NCBI RefSeq assembly: GCF_004765605.1
Contig: NZ_SRLC01000001.1
Span: 2,728,001-2,792,000 of the forward strand
Source of the DNA: Hymenobacter aquaticus
GTDB lineage: Bacteria; Bacteroidota; Bacteroidia; Cytophagales; Hymenobacteraceae
DNA: 64,000 nt
Direction: 5' to 3'
Below the pieces are notes generated by a model. That model saw only the letters and a list, made by a program, of their open reading frames with translations, was not told the DNA's origin and did no database searches. The translations under genes were made by a program, and so were the position numbers. Shown piece by piece: positions 32,231 to 40,882 of this stretch (position 1 is the stretch's first letter; each line of letters begins with the position of its first letter).

Positions 32231-34627
32231 TTAGAATTTGAAGCTCTTGCTGAAGGAGGGAATAATCGGGAACAGGGAAATCTGCTTGTACACACCCTTA
32301 TCTTCCCCCGTCTGCGGGTCTGACTCGCGGGTCAGGTAGATGTAGTAGGGGTTGCGGCGGCTGTAGGCGTTGTAGAGGCTGAAGCTGTTGACTACCTCGC
32401 CCCACTTCTTTTTCTTGGTCTTGCTCAGGTCCAGGTCGAGGCGGTGGTAGGCCCGCATCCGGTAGCTGTTTCGCTCGCCATACTCCTCGTACTGCTGGTA
32501 GGGGCCCAGCTGAAAGCGGCCTTCCGACAGCGTGGTGGCGTTGCCGGTGCCGTAGACCCAGGTGCCCGACAGCGTGAAGGTGGGGCTGAACTTGTGAATC
32601 ACGACCAGGGTGGCGTCGTGGCGCCGGTCGTACTTGTAGGGGTAGAGCCGGCCTTGGTTCAGCTCCGGAAACCGGCGGTTGCTCCAGGCCAGCGTGTAGC
32701 CGATCCAGCCCGTGGTGCGCCCCGACTTCTTCTGCAGAAACAGCTCGCCGCCGTAGGCCCAGCCCTGGCCGCTGGTTACTTTGTCTTCCCACTTGCTGTC
32801 AGTAGTGCCCAGGAAGCTGGCGCCTTCCTGGTACTCAATCAGGTTTTGCATGGGCTTGTAGTAGCTCTCGAAGCTGAGCTCGTACTCCTCGCCCTTGTGG
32901 CGGAGCGTGCGGGCCGCCCCGATGCTGATTTGCTGGGCTTTCTGGGGCCTCACCTTGGCCGTGGCCGGCACCCACAGGTCGGTGGGCAGGCCGATGCCGG
33001 AGTTGGTGAGCAGGTGAATAAACTGCGTGGTGCGGGCGTAGGAGGCTTTCAGGGCCCATTCTTCGGTGAGCAGGAAGCGGGCGGCCACCCGGGGCTCCAC
33101 CGACGGATAGAGCGTGTTATCGACCAGGAAGCTGTTCAGGCGCAGGCCCGTGTTGACCTTGAGCCGGTCGGTGAGGCGGTAGTCGTCTTCGGCGTAGAGG
33201 CTGGCTTCGCTGGCCAGGGTTTGCACGCCCGAGGCAATGTCGTCCATGCCTTCGCCCTTCACCTGCAAAGCCCCGGGCCGGAACGAGTGCAGAATGTACT
33301 GGCCCCCGAACCGGATGTAGTGGTCGGGGTTGGGCACGTAGTCGAGGTCGGTTTTCAGGCTCAGGTCCCGGATGTTGGACAGGTAGTGCAGGGCAAACTT
33401 CTCGGTGCGCGTATCGTCCGGGTTCTGGTCATCGACGTACCGGTTTTCCTGGTTGATGCGGATGTTGAACTGGTACTTGCTGTAAGTGAAGTGGGTGTTC
33501 ATAAACAGCCGGTCGTTCAGCACCCGGTTCCAGCGCAGGGCGGCCGTGAGGTTGCCCCAGCCCAGGCCGTCGTTTTCCTTGCTATAGCCGCCGTTGTCGC
33601 CTTTGTCGTTGTAGCGGGCGTAAAACTTGTCGTAGCCGGTGTAGGCGCTCAGGTAGAGCCGGTCGCGGCGGCTGACTTTCCAGTTGAGCTTGCCGTTCAG
33701 GTCGTGGAAGAAGTAGCCCACCGTAGGCCGCTCGTCGTACGGAATACCCTCACTGGCCATAGCCAGGTTAATAAAGGGGCGGGCCAGCAGGTCGATGTAG
33801 GTGCGGCGGGCCGAGATGATGAACGAGGCGGTATCCTTCTTGATGGGACCTTCCAAGGTGAGCTTGGAGGCCACCAGCCCGATGGCGCCTTCGCCGTGGA
33901 ACTCCTGCATGTTGCCTTCCTTCATCGAAATATCGAGCACCGAAGACAGCCGGCCGCCGTAGCGGGCCGGAAACCCGCCCTTAATCAGCTCCACGTTGTT
34001 CAGCGCGTCGGCGTTGAACACGGAGAAGAAGCCGAACAGGTGGGCCGCGTTGTACACCGGCGTGCCGTCGAGCAGAATCAGGTTCTGGTCGGGGGAGCCG
34101 CCGCGCACGTACAGGCCGCTAGTGCCCTCGCCCCCGCTCTGCACGCCGGGCAGCAGCTGCAGCACCTTCAGCACGTCGGTTTCGCCAAACAGCGCCGGCA
34201 GCGTCTTGATCTGGGTGATGGGCACGTTGATGGTACCCATCCGGGTGGTCTGGGCAATTTTTTCCTCCTTGGTCCCCACTACTTCCACCCCGGCTATTTC
34301 GGCCGTGGCGGGCCGCAGGCGGAAGTCGTGGCTCACGCTGCGCTCCGACCGCACGGCGAAGCGCCCCTTCTCGTAGCCCAGATACGACACGAACAGCCGC
34401 ACCGAGTCGGAGGAAACCGGCAGGGTAAGCGAGTAGAAGCCGTAGTTGTTGGTGGCCGTGCCCTGGCCCGTGGCCGGGTTCATCACGGCCACGCCGATAA
34501 GGTTTTCGCCGGTGGCCTGGTCGCGGACGTAGCCGCTGATGGTAAGCTTGCCGGGTTGCTGGGCCTGGGCCGCGCCGGCGCTCAGCAGCAGGCCGCTGAG
34601 CAGGAGCAGTGAGCGAAAGTGGCTCAT
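32231..34627 (-). CDS. TonB-dependent receptor with N-terminal carboxypeptidase-like domain
   Basis: The 798-residue outer-membrane receptor has a signal peptide (LLLLSGLLLSAGAAQAQ), a carboxypeptidase-regulatory-like domain (about 27-110, ISGYVRDQATGENLIGVAV ... YGFYSLTLP), a plug (about 130-240: VLQLLPGVQSGGEGTSGLYVRGGSPDQNLILLDG) and a long barrel ending SLFPIIPSFSKSFKF. It takes up a bound ligand using energy from TonB. The ATG at 34627 opens the signal peptide; a longer frame upstream is not supported. It is followed by DUF4249 after 11 bases, forming a two-gene operon. No SusD gene is present. Ligand unknown. Confidence 0.95.
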   Translation of the reverse strand: MSHFRSLLLLSGLLLSAGAAQAQQPGKLTISGYVRDQATGENLIGVAVMNPATGQGTATNNYGFYSLTLPVSSDSVRLFVSYLGYEKGRFAVRSERSVSHDFRLRPATAEIAGVEVVGTKEEKIAQTTRMGTINVPITQIKTLPALFGETDVLKVLQLLPGVQSGGEGTSGLYVRGGSPDQNLILLDGTPVYNAAHLFGFFSVFNADALNNVELIKGGFPARYGGRLSSVLDISMKEGNMQEFHGEGAIGLVASKLTLEGPIKKDTASFIISARRTYIDLLARPFINLAMASEGIPYDERPTVGYFFHDLNGKLNWKVSRRDRLYLSAYTGYDKFYARYNDKGDNGGYSKENDGLGWGNLTAALRWNRVLNDRLFMNTHFTYSKYQFNIRINQENRYVDDQNPDDTRTEKFALHYLSNIRDLSLKTDLDYVPNPDHYIRFGGQYILHSFRPGALQVKGEGMDDIASGVQTLASEASLYAEDDYRLTDRLKVNTGLRLNSFLVDNTLYPSVEPRVAARFLLTEEWALKASYARTTQFIHLLTNSGIGLPTDLWVPATAKVRPQKAQQISIGAARTLRHKGEEYELSFESYYKPMQNLIEYQEGASFLGTTDSKWEDKVTSGQGWAYGGELFLQKKSGRTTGWIGYTLAWSNRRFPELNQGRLYPYKYDRRHDATLVVIHKFSPTFTLSGTWVYGTGNATTLSEGRFQLGPYQQYEEYGERNSYRMRAYHRLDLDLSKTKKKKWGEVVNSFSLYNAYSRRNPYYIYLTRESDPQTGEDKGVYKQISLFPIIPSFSKSFKF

Positions 34628-34757
34628 AAAAAGAGTGTAGCTAAGGACTATAAAGCGGAAAGTAACGGATGAAAGGCCCTGAACGCCGGGACCCAAGGGT
34701 TTGGTATGCGCGTAGGAAAGAGTAGCAGAAAAGGCGGATAGTTGGCAGGCGGCCCGT

Positions 34758-34801
34758 AAAAAAGCGCCTGCAGTTTTCGTTGAAACGGCAGGCGCTTTTC
34801 T
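34758..34801 (-). terminator. terminator after the OmpH-like gene
   Basis: AAAAGCGCCTGC and GCAGGCGCTTTT form the stem; on the minus strand a T-run follows, 24 bases after the OmpH-like stop. It also insulates the TonB-receptor gene start at 34627. Confidence 0.82.
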
Positions 34802-34824
34802 TGGCAGCAAGCAGTAGCGCAGGC

Positions 34825-35487
34825 TTACTTTTTGGTGCTGTATTCCTTGTTCAGGTGTTTCAGCACCCGGTCGGTAATGTCGATGTCCTTGCGGCCGTAG
34901 GCAATGGTGCCGCTGGGGGCGGCAATGAGAATCAGCTTGTAGCCGTTGTCTTTGCCGTATTTCTCAATCTGCTTGTTGATGCGCTCCAGCACTTGCTGGG
35001 TCATTTTGGCTTCTTCTTCCTGGGCCTGGCGCTGAATTTTCTCCTGGGCGGCCCCGGCCTGCTGCTGCTGGGCCTGCAGCTTCTGCTCGGTGGCGGCGCG
35101 CTGCTCGGGCGTCAGGCTTTCGGCCTGCTTCTGGTACTGCTGCACCGCGTTCTGGAAGCCGGTAACCAGGGCCTGGTTCTGCTTTTCCCAGCCCCGGGCC
35201 TTGGCCTCGAAGCTGCGGCGGGCATCCTGCATGGCCTTGTAGCCTTCCAGCAGCTTGCCCGACTCCACGTAGGCCACTTTGTCGGTGTCGGCTACGGCTA
35301 CCAGGGGCTCGGCGGTGGTGGCGGCAGCGGTGGTATCGTCGTCATCCGTGGCCACGGGCTGCACGGCCACGATTTTGGCGGGCGCGGGCGCGGGAGCGGC
35401 GGGCTTGGACGAGAAATGCAGGTAAAACAGGACGGCCACGGCCACCACAAGTACGGCGTCGATAATCAGGCGCAGGGAATTGTTCAT
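34825..35487 (-). CDS. OmpH/Skp-like periplasmic chaperone, membrane-anchored
   Basis: The 220-residue protein has an N-terminal hydrophobic anchor (LIIDAVLVVAVAVLFYLHF, about 7-25) not followed by a clear cleavage site, a Pro/Ala/Asp linker, and an OmpH/Skp-like domain: KVAYVESGKLLEGYKAMQDARRSFEAK, a long Gln-rich coiled coil (about 100-170) and the end KDNGYKLILIAAPSG. Skp-type proteins hold unfolded outer-membrane proteins in the periplasm. The uncleaved anchor and acidic linker are unusual compared with soluble Skp. It is monocistronic, with a terminator downstream. Confidence 0.87.
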   Translation of the reverse strand: MNNSLRLIIDAVLVVAVAVLFYLHFSSKPAAPAPAPAKIVAVQPVATDDDDTTAAATTAEPLVAVADTDKVAYVESGKLLEGYKAMQDARRSFEAKARGWEKQNQALVTGFQNAVQQYQKQAESLTPEQRAATEQKLQAQQQQAGAAQEKIQRQAQEEEAKMTQQVLERINKQIEKYGKDNGYKLILIAAPSGTIAYGRKDIDITDRVLKHLNKEYSTKK

Positions 35488-35580
35488 TCGGCAAGAAAAG
35501 GGAGAAAAAAGAGAAGCAGCCCGTCAATGGCTACCCAAAGAAACGCAAAAAGCGGCAAGCTTCCCGCCGGGCCGCGCGTT

Positions 35581-36141
35581 TTATCCTGCTATTCCGGGCC
35601 ATTCTTCCCGCAGCAGGGCAAACACGTACTCGTCGCCCCAGGAGCCCTTAAACCAGATATTCTGCCGGAAATGCGCTTCCCGGCGCATTCCCACCCGGCC
35701 TAGCAGCCGCACCGAGCCCTCGTTCAGGCAATCCGTCACGGCTACCACGCGGTGCAAACCCAGCTCGCCGAAGCAGTAGCTCAGCAACGCCCGCAGCGCC
35801 TCGGTGGCGTAGCCCTGCCCCTGCTGCCCGGGGGCCAGCGTAATGCCGATTTCGGCCTGCCGCGGCTCGTCGGCGTTCAGGCACAGGGCACAGTCGCCGA
35901 GCAGCTCGTCGGTATCCGGGCGGGCAATGGCAATCTGGACCCAGCTGCCGGGCGCGGCGGGAATCGAAGCGCCGGTTTGGGCCGCCACAAACGCCGCCGA
36001 CTGCTCGGCCGAATACGGCTCCCAGCTTTGAAAGCGGGCCACTTCGGGGTGGGCGCGGTAGGCGGCAAAGGCCGCGGCATCGGCAGGTTGAAACGCCCGC
36101 AGCCGCAGGCGGGACGTAAGGCAAAGTGCAGTAGTAGTCAT
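35581..36141 (-). CDS. GNAT N-acetyltransferase (RimJ/RimL-like)
   Basis: The 186-residue protein has the GNAT fold: TSRLRLRAFQPADAAAFAAY at the N-terminus, acetyl-CoA loop LAPGQQGQGYATEAL (about 101-115) and the RimJ/RimL-type end LGLHRVVAVTDCLNEGSVRLLGRVGM. RimJ/L proteins acetylate N-terminal or small-molecule amines; the real acceptor is unknown. It follows the AstE-like gene by 33 bases on the same strand, so the two are probably co-transcribed. A short, AT-rich gap of 93 bases separates it from the OmpH-like gene. Confidence 0.87.
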   Translation of the reverse strand: MTTTALCLTSRLRLRAFQPADAAAFAAYRAHPEVARFQSWEPYSAEQSAAFVAAQTGASIPAAPGSWVQIAIARPDTDELLGDCALCLNADEPRQAEIGITLAPGQQGQGYATEALRALLSYCFGELGLHRVVAVTDCLNEGSVRLLGRVGMRREAHFRQNIWFKGSWGDEYVFALLREEWPGIAG

Positions 36142-36174
36142 ATAAAAAGGTAAAAAACGGTACCCAGCGGCACC

Positions 36175-37227
36175 TTACAGATCTTCTTCCTCGAGTTCCT
36201 CGTGGGTATTGGGCTTCTCATTGAAGGGTGGATTCAGGGCCAGGCGGGCCGCTTCGGCCTCATCCACTAGGCCCACGTGCAGCAGCGCGTCGCCCTGGTT
36301 GACCACCGGCATGTGGTTCAGGCCGATGATGTAGCCCGACACCGGCGACTCCAGGCGCACGGCCTGCTCGCCGTAGGGGTCGGCCACGCTGCCGTAGGTC
36401 TGGCCTTTTTCCAGGTACTGCCCGTTTTGCACGTGGCTCCGAAACAGGCCCGCAAACTTGGCCCGCAGCCAGGTGTGGCGCAAGCACACGATGCTGGGCT
36501 GGGCCGGCGGCACGGCCTCGGCCATCATACCCAGGTGGTGCAGCACCCGAAACGTGCCGGCAATAGCCATTTCAATTCCTTCCTCATCGAGGCGCAGCGA
36601 CTCGCCGGCTTCGTACACGATAATCGACTTGCCCTGCTTGAAGGCCGCTTCCCGCAACGAGCCCGGCCGCAACGCCGAGTGCAGCGTGAAGGGCGCCCCG
36701 AAGGCCTGGGCCAGCGCGTCGCTGTCGGGCGAGCCGAGCTGGCAGCGCACCTGCGGGAAGTTGCTGCGGGCCGCCCCCCCGGTGTGAAAATCGATGCCGC
36801 AGTCGACCAGGGGCAGAATCTCGCGCATGAAGCGGTGGGCCACGCGGCTGGCCAACGAGCCGCGCGGGTGGCCCGGAAAGCTGCGGTTCACGTCTTTGCC
36901 GTCGGGTACTTCCCGGCTGAAGTTCAGAAACCCGTAGATGTTCAGAATGGGAATGGCAATGATGGTGCCCCGCAGCGGGTGCAGCAGGTCGCGGCGGATC
37001 AGGCGACGGATGGTTTCGATGCCGTTCACTTCGTCGCCGTGCATGCCGGCCATCAGCAGCACCGTGGGGCCGGGCTCCCGGGAGCGGAACACGTACACCG
37101 GCACGTCAATCACGGTGCCCGAGGGCAGGCGCGAAATCACGAGGCGCGTGAGGACCTGCTCGCCCGGCCGAATGGTGAGGCCGTTGATGTGCAGGTTCTC
37201 GGGGGCGGCAAACGGGGTTTCCAGCAA
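36175..37227 (-). CDS. succinylglutamate desuccinylase/aspartoacylase family protein (AstE-like, M14-related)
   Basis: The 350-residue protein is a zinc amidohydrolase of the AstE/AspA family. The zinc-binding opening is VLLMAGMHGDEVNGIETIRRLI (His and Glu of HGDE, about 62-66), followed by IIAIPILNIYGFLNFSRE, the DVNRSFPGHPRGS loop and the third ligand region DCGIDFHTGGAARSNFP. A C-terminal lipoyl-like beta domain (about 255-325) follows. The best start is a TTG at 37227; no ATG lies before the conserved domain. The rimK and rimB genes lie just upstream on the same strand, a grouping seen in other bacteria. It may therefore remove amino acids added by the RimK ligase; that link is inference. 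Confidence 0.85.
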   Translation of the reverse strand: MLETPFAAPENLHINGLTIRPGEQVLTRLVISRLPSGTVIDVPVYVFRSREPGPTVLLMAGMHGDEVNGIETIRRLIRRDLLHPLRGTIIAIPILNIYGFLNFSREVPDGKDVNRSFPGHPRGSLASRVAHRFMREILPLVDCGIDFHTGGAARSNFPQVRCQLGSPDSDALAQAFGAPFTLHSALRPGSLREAAFKQGKSIIVYEAGESLRLDEEGIEMAIAGTFRVLHHLGMMAEAVPPAQPSIVCLRHTWLRAKFAGLFRSHVQNGQYLEKGQTYGSVADPYGEQAVRLESPVSGYIIGLNHMPVVNQGDALLHVGLVDEAEAARLALNPPFNEKPNTHEELEEEDL

Positions 37228-37421
37228 AATGGGGCAACATTAAAGGCTGCGCAACCACCGGACGCAGGGCGGGAGCCGGCCCACGGCCCGCTCAGAAAGC
37301 CCGTAAGTTTCAAAAAAACAAACAATAAACTGGTACTGGCGTCCACCAAGATCCTCACCGTAGGCTAATGCCGGTTGCGTATCGCGGCTGCCAGATCAGT
37401 TTCCAAGATGGTGTACACGCT

Positions 37422-37520
37422 GTAGAGACGCAACATCTTGCGTCTCATCGTTGAACAATAGCCGGGCAGGATGCTGGTGCGAGTCGTTCAACAACGAGAC
37501 GCAAGATGTTGCGTCTCTAC
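37422..37520. repeat. dispersed inverted repeat, family C (GTAGAGACGC ends)
   Basis: Arms 37422-37446 and 37496-37520 are exact 25-base complements beginning GTAGAGACGCAACATC, and the pairing continues imperfectly inward (ATCGTTGAAC / GTTCAACAAC). The type GTAGAGACGC...GCGTCTCTAC is a widespread bacterial palindromic repeat. The gene-free interval 37228-37799 holds this, the family-A copy at 37599 and AT-richer sequence before the AstE-like gene. Confidence 0.88.
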
Positions 37521-37598
37521 CTCCACTACCAGTCAGGCACACTAACTTGGGAATTGCTATAAAGAAGCCGTTTAGCAAGTCGCGCGAAATGAGGTAGT

Positions 37599-37700
37599 CC
37601 GTCATGTCGAGCCTCGCGAGACATCTCGCGGGCAATGGTAACCAACTGGCATTACACCGACAGCCCGCGAGATGCTTCGGCGGCGCCTCTGCATGACGGT
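37599..37700. repeat. dispersed inverted repeat, family A copy 5
   Basis: It starts CCGTCATGTCGAGC with GCGAGACATCTCGCG and ends CCCGCGAGATGCTTCGG ... GCATGACGG. It lies 100 bases past the 3' end of rimK (minus strand). Confidence 0.82.
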
Positions 37701-37799
37701 TTGTTTTTACTTCCTGAACAACTTCAAAATATGAATGGCCTCTTTCCGCCCGAATGAAGGCAAAAAGAGGCCACTCTATTTCGAATCAGGCGGCAGCGC

Positions 37800-38759
37800 T
37801 TACCGCAGCGGCGTATCCGACTGCGAATCGGGCAAGGGCTCAGCGGCTTTCTTTTTCGGGCTGGCACCTTCCTTTTTCACCTTGCGCTGGGCCAGTTCCT
37901 CGGTGTACTCGATGATTTTGCCGGCAATGTTGAGGCCGGTGGCTTTTTCGATGCCTTCCAGGCCCGGCGAGGAGTTGACTTCCAGCACCAGCGGGCCCCG
38001 CTTGCTTTGCAGCATATCCACGCCGGCAATGCCCAGGCCCAGGGCCTTGGTGGCCAGCAGGGCGGCGGCCTTTTCGGCCCGGCTCAGCTTGACGAGCGTG
38101 CCCGAGCCGCCGCGGTGCAGGTTGGAGCGAAACTCGCCCTCCTTGCCCTGCCGCTTCATGGCGCCCACTACTTCGCCATTCACCACGAAGGCGCGCAGGT
38201 CGGCACCCTTGCTTTCGGCAATGTATTCCTGCACGATGATGCGGGCCTTGAGGTTGTGAAAGGCCTCAATAACCGACTGGGCGGCCTTTTCCGACTCGGC
38301 CAGCACCACGCCCAGGCCCTGGGTGCCTTCGAGCAGCTTGATGATGACCGGCGCGCCGCCCACCAGCCCGATCAGCTCGGAAACCTCGTTGGAGTAGTTG
38401 GTAAAGGCCGTTTTGGGCATGCCCACCCCGGCGCGCGACAGAATCTGCATGGAGCGCAGCTTGTCGCGGGAGCGGATGATGGCCTGGCTTTCGACGGCGG
38501 TTTTCACCTTCATCATCTCGAACTGCCGCACCACGGCCGTGCCGTAGAACGTGGCCGAGGCCCCGATGCGGGGAATGATGGCGTCGAATTTTTCGAGCTT
38601 GTTGTCGAGGTATACAATGCCGGGGGCTCCTTTTTCGAGCACCAGGTTGCATTTCATATGGTCGATAACCGCCACGTCGTGGCCACGCTGTTGCGCGGCT
38701 TCTACCAGACGAGTCGTGGAATACAGCTTCGGCTCACGCGACAGAATCGCAAGTTTCAT
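37800..38759 (-). CDS. rimK: RimK family alpha-L-glutamate ligase
   Basis: The 319-residue ATP-grasp enzyme matches RimK: opening [29 protein letters not shown], then [20 protein letters not shown], the ATP-grasp region [39 protein letters not shown] and the metal-binding end [18 protein letters not shown]. RimK adds glutamates to the C-terminus of ribosomal protein S6 (and can make poly-glutamate). A 30-residue Lys/Pro-rich C-terminal tail ([18 protein letters not shown]) extends beyond the usual end. It follows rimB by 70 bases. S6 is the inferred substrate from family knowledge only. Confidence 0.93.
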   Translation of the reverse strand: MKLAILSREPKLYSTTRLVEAAQQRGHDVAVIDHMKCNLVLEKGAPGIVYLDNKLEKFDAIIPRIGASATFYGTAVVRQFEMMKVKTAVESQAIIRSRDKLRSMQILSRAGVGMPKTAFTNYSNEVSELIGLVGGAPVIIKLLEGTQGLGVVLAESEKAAQSVIEAFHNLKARIIVQEYIAESKGADLRAFVVNGEVVGAMKRQGKEGEFRSNLHRGGSGTLVKLSRAEKAAALLATKALGLGIAGVDMLQSKRGPLVLEVNSSPGLEGIEKATGLNIAGKIIEYTEELAQRKVKKEGASPKKKAAEPLPDSQSDTPLR

Positions 38760-38829
38760 CGGGAAGGGTGTCTTGGAGGAGGTAGGGAGAGGAGCAGAAG
38801 CGGGAATGCAAAGTAACTACCCAAAGCGC

Positions 38830-39306
38830 TTACGGCCGCGCTTGGTTCGGGACGTGCTGAAATTTAGCCGAAAGATTACGCCGGGCGACGTCGACCACAA
38901 ACCGGCCGCGGCGCAAGAGCAGCCGCCCGATCAGAACCGGATATTTCATGTCGCTACGGTCGGAAAGGGAAAATTCGGTGACGTAATCCTCGTTGAACAG
39001 GCGGATAACGGTCTGGATAACGTAGCGCTCCTGCACGTCGCCGTTCGAGCTTTTGATGTCGCGCAGACTGAAATCAGCGAAGTACATGGGCCGGCCGTTG
39101 AAGTTGGGGTGCGAGTCGTCGAGCAACTGCACCCGCAGGATTTCGCGGCCGTCGGGCAGGCGCTCCACGTGGATGTTGGAGCAGTGAATGGCCCCGGTAT
39201 AGGCCCCGGTATCCACCTTGGCTTCCACGCCCTGAATATCAAACTGCGGAAAGTCGACCAACTCGCGGCGGCCCACCACCCGCTTCGGCACCCGTTGCTT
39301 TTTCAT
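38830..39306 (-). CDS. RimB-like retropepsin ('ATP-dependent zinc protease' family)
   Basis: The 158-residue protein belongs to the family once called ATP-dependent Zn protease (PF05618). The aspartic-protease-like motif is VDTGAYTGAIHC (about 31-42), followed by YVIQTVIRLFNEDYVTEFSLSDRSDMKYPVLIGRLLL, in which MKYPVLIGR is the second pepsin-like psi loop. In Pseudomonas the equivalent RimB acts with RimK and modulates S6 glutamylation. Here it directly precedes rimK, so the same partnership is likely. The start ATG at 39306 lies 18 bases from the left arm of a large inverted-repeat element, so its promoter is in or just before that element. Confidence 0.88.
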   Translation of the reverse strand: MKKQRVPKRVVGRRELVDFPQFDIQGVEAKVDTGAYTGAIHCSNIHVERLPDGREILRVQLLDDSHPNFNGRPMYFADFSLRDIKSSNGDVQERYVIQTVIRLFNEDYVTEFSLSDRSDMKYPVLIGRLLLRRGRFVVDVARRNLSAKFQHVPNQARP

Positions 39307-39323
39307 CGGCCGGCAAGATAGGT

Positions 39324-39632
39324 TTAATGTGCTGATGTGGGGAATGTGCTGATGTGCTAATTCTTAATGTGCTTGAATGTGAGAAATGTGCTTGAATGTG
39401 CGGAATGTGTCCTTGCGGGGCGTAAGCCATTTCGCGCCTCAAGCGGCGTCGATCCGTCCGCTAAATGCTGAGTGTTCTAAACTGAAAAGCCCTTTCCTAC
39501 CGCGTGTAGGAAAGGGCTTTCTAATAAAAGTACGTTTGTCACCAGCAGCGAACAGCTTGCTTGGGCTCACGCCTCGCCATGACACGAATGCAGCATTAGC
39601 ACATCAGCACATTCCCCACATCAGCACATTAA
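39324..39632. repeat. family D element copy 1: nested inverted repeat with TGTGCTGATG-type outer arms
   Basis: Outer arms of 38 bases (39324-39361 and 39595-39632) are exact complements and consist of the simple words AATGTGCTGATGTG. The left side continues with more AATGTG-rich sequence. Inside, GTGTC...GCGGGGCGTAAGCC (39407) pairs imperfectly with GGCTCACGCCTCGCC...GACAC (39585), and a centre hairpin AAAGCCCTTTCCTAC / GTAGGAAAGGGCTTT (about 39487-39522) looks like a terminator. The right arm overlaps the stop codon of the next gene by four bases. A sister element is at 43101. Confidence 0.88.
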
Positions 39633-40750
39633 CCCTTATAGCTGATGCGGTAGACGGCGTCGTTCTGGTCGTCGGAGAGCAGCAGGGAGCCGTCGGGCAG
39701 CTGGAGCAGGCACACGGGGCGGCCCCAGCTGGTTTTGCCCTGCAGCCAGCCTTCGGCGAAGGTTTCGTAGCTGGTGGCCTGCTTGCCGGTGGCGTCGAGC
39801 TTGACCAGGGAAATCCGGTAGCCGATTTTGGTGCTGCGGTTCCAGGAGCCGTGCTCGGGAATGAAAATCTGGTTGCGGTACTGGGCCGGAAACTGCTTGC
39901 CGGTGTAGAACTTCATGCCCAGCGCGGCCACGTGCGGGCCCAGCTTGCGGGCGGGCTTGGTGTAAGTAGCCGCCGATTTGCCCTGGCTGAACTCCGGGTC
40001 GGGCACGTCGCCGGCAAAGAAGTACGGGAAGCCGAAGTGCTGGCCGGGCCCGGCGGCGCGGTTCAGCTCGTCGGCGGGCAGGTTGTCGCCGAGCTGGTCG
40101 CGGCCGTTGTCGGTAAACCACAGGGCCTTGTCGACCGGGCTCCAGTCGAAACCCACGGTGTTGCGCACGCCTTTGGCAATGGTTTCGAAGGCCGTGCCGT
40201 CGGGATTCATGCGGTTGATGGTGCCGTAAATCGGCTCCTCGGGCTCACAGGTATTGCAGGGCGCGCCCACCGGAATGTAGAGCTTGCCGTCGGGCCCGAA
40301 GGCAATGTACTTGTAGCCGTGCCAGTCCTTGTTGGGCAGCTGGCTATACACCACCACCGGCTTGGGCTTCTGCCTGAGCGTCTTGGCGATGTTGTCGTAG
40401 CGCACCACCCGGTTGATTTCGGCCACGTAGAGCGCGCCGTTGCGCACGGCCACGCCGTTGGGCGCGTTCAGGCCAGTGGCCACCGTCACGACTTCATCGG
40501 CGCGGCCGTCCTTGTTCCGGTCGGGCAGGGCGTATACCTTGTCATCCTTGGTGCCCACGTACACGGTGCCGTCGGGGCCCACAGCCAGCTCCCGGGCGCT
40601 TTTCACGCCCTGGGCAAAGTAGCTGATGGTGAAGCCCGCGGGCAGCTTGATTTTACTCAGGTTGGCGTCGGCCGCGGCGGTGGGCTTTTCGGCGGTAAAG
40701 CCCAGGGCCAGGGGCGCGAGCAGGGCGAGGGGAAGGAGGCGGCGAATCAT
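39629..40750 (-). CDS. PQQ-type sugar (sorbosone) dehydrogenase-like protein, secreted
   Basis: The 373-residue protein has a signal peptide (MIRRLLPLALLAPLALGFTA) and the six-bladed propeller of the soluble glucose/sorbosone dehydrogenase family: ARELAVGPDGTVYVGTKDDKVYAL, YKYIAFGPDGKLYIPVGAPC, GVRNTVGFDWSPVDKALWFTDNGRD and VCLLQLPDGSLLLSDDQNDAVYRI. Two Cys in PCNTCEPEEP are typical. These enzymes oxidise sugars or aldehydes with pyrroloquinoline quinone in the periplasm. No PQQ synthesis genes are in the window. The ATG at 40750 opens the signal peptide. The stop lies inside the right arm of the family-D repeat. Confidence 0.88.
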   Translation of the reverse strand: MIRRLLPLALLAPLALGFTAEKPTAAADANLSKIKLPAGFTISYFAQGVKSARELAVGPDGTVYVGTKDDKVYALPDRNKDGRADEVVTVATGLNAPNGVAVRNGALYVAEINRVVRYDNIAKTLRQKPKPVVVYSQLPNKDWHGYKYIAFGPDGKLYIPVGAPCNTCEPEEPIYGTINRMNPDGTAFETIAKGVRNTVGFDWSPVDKALWFTDNGRDQLGDNLPADELNRAAGPGQHFGFPYFFAGDVPDPEFSQGKSAATYTKPARKLGPHVAALGMKFYTGKQFPAQYRNQIFIPEHGSWNRSTKIGYRISLVKLDATGKQATSYETFAEGWLQGKTSWGRPVCLLQLPDGSLLLSDDQNDAVYRISYKG

Positions 40751-40882
40751 ATAGTCTAAAACACCAAGCTCCACCCGAAGGTTGCAGCGGGGCAAATACG
40801 GCGCGGTTAAGGTATTTGCCGTACCAATGCGTCAGTGCAGCTAGCGACCCGGCGTTGGGCGCTACTCGGCTTTTCCTCTTAC

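Noticed and set aside
34780..35703. 307-codon frame antisense to the OmpH-like gene
   Set aside because: The OmpH-like frame on the other strand carries the family motifs; the antisense frame is low-complexity.
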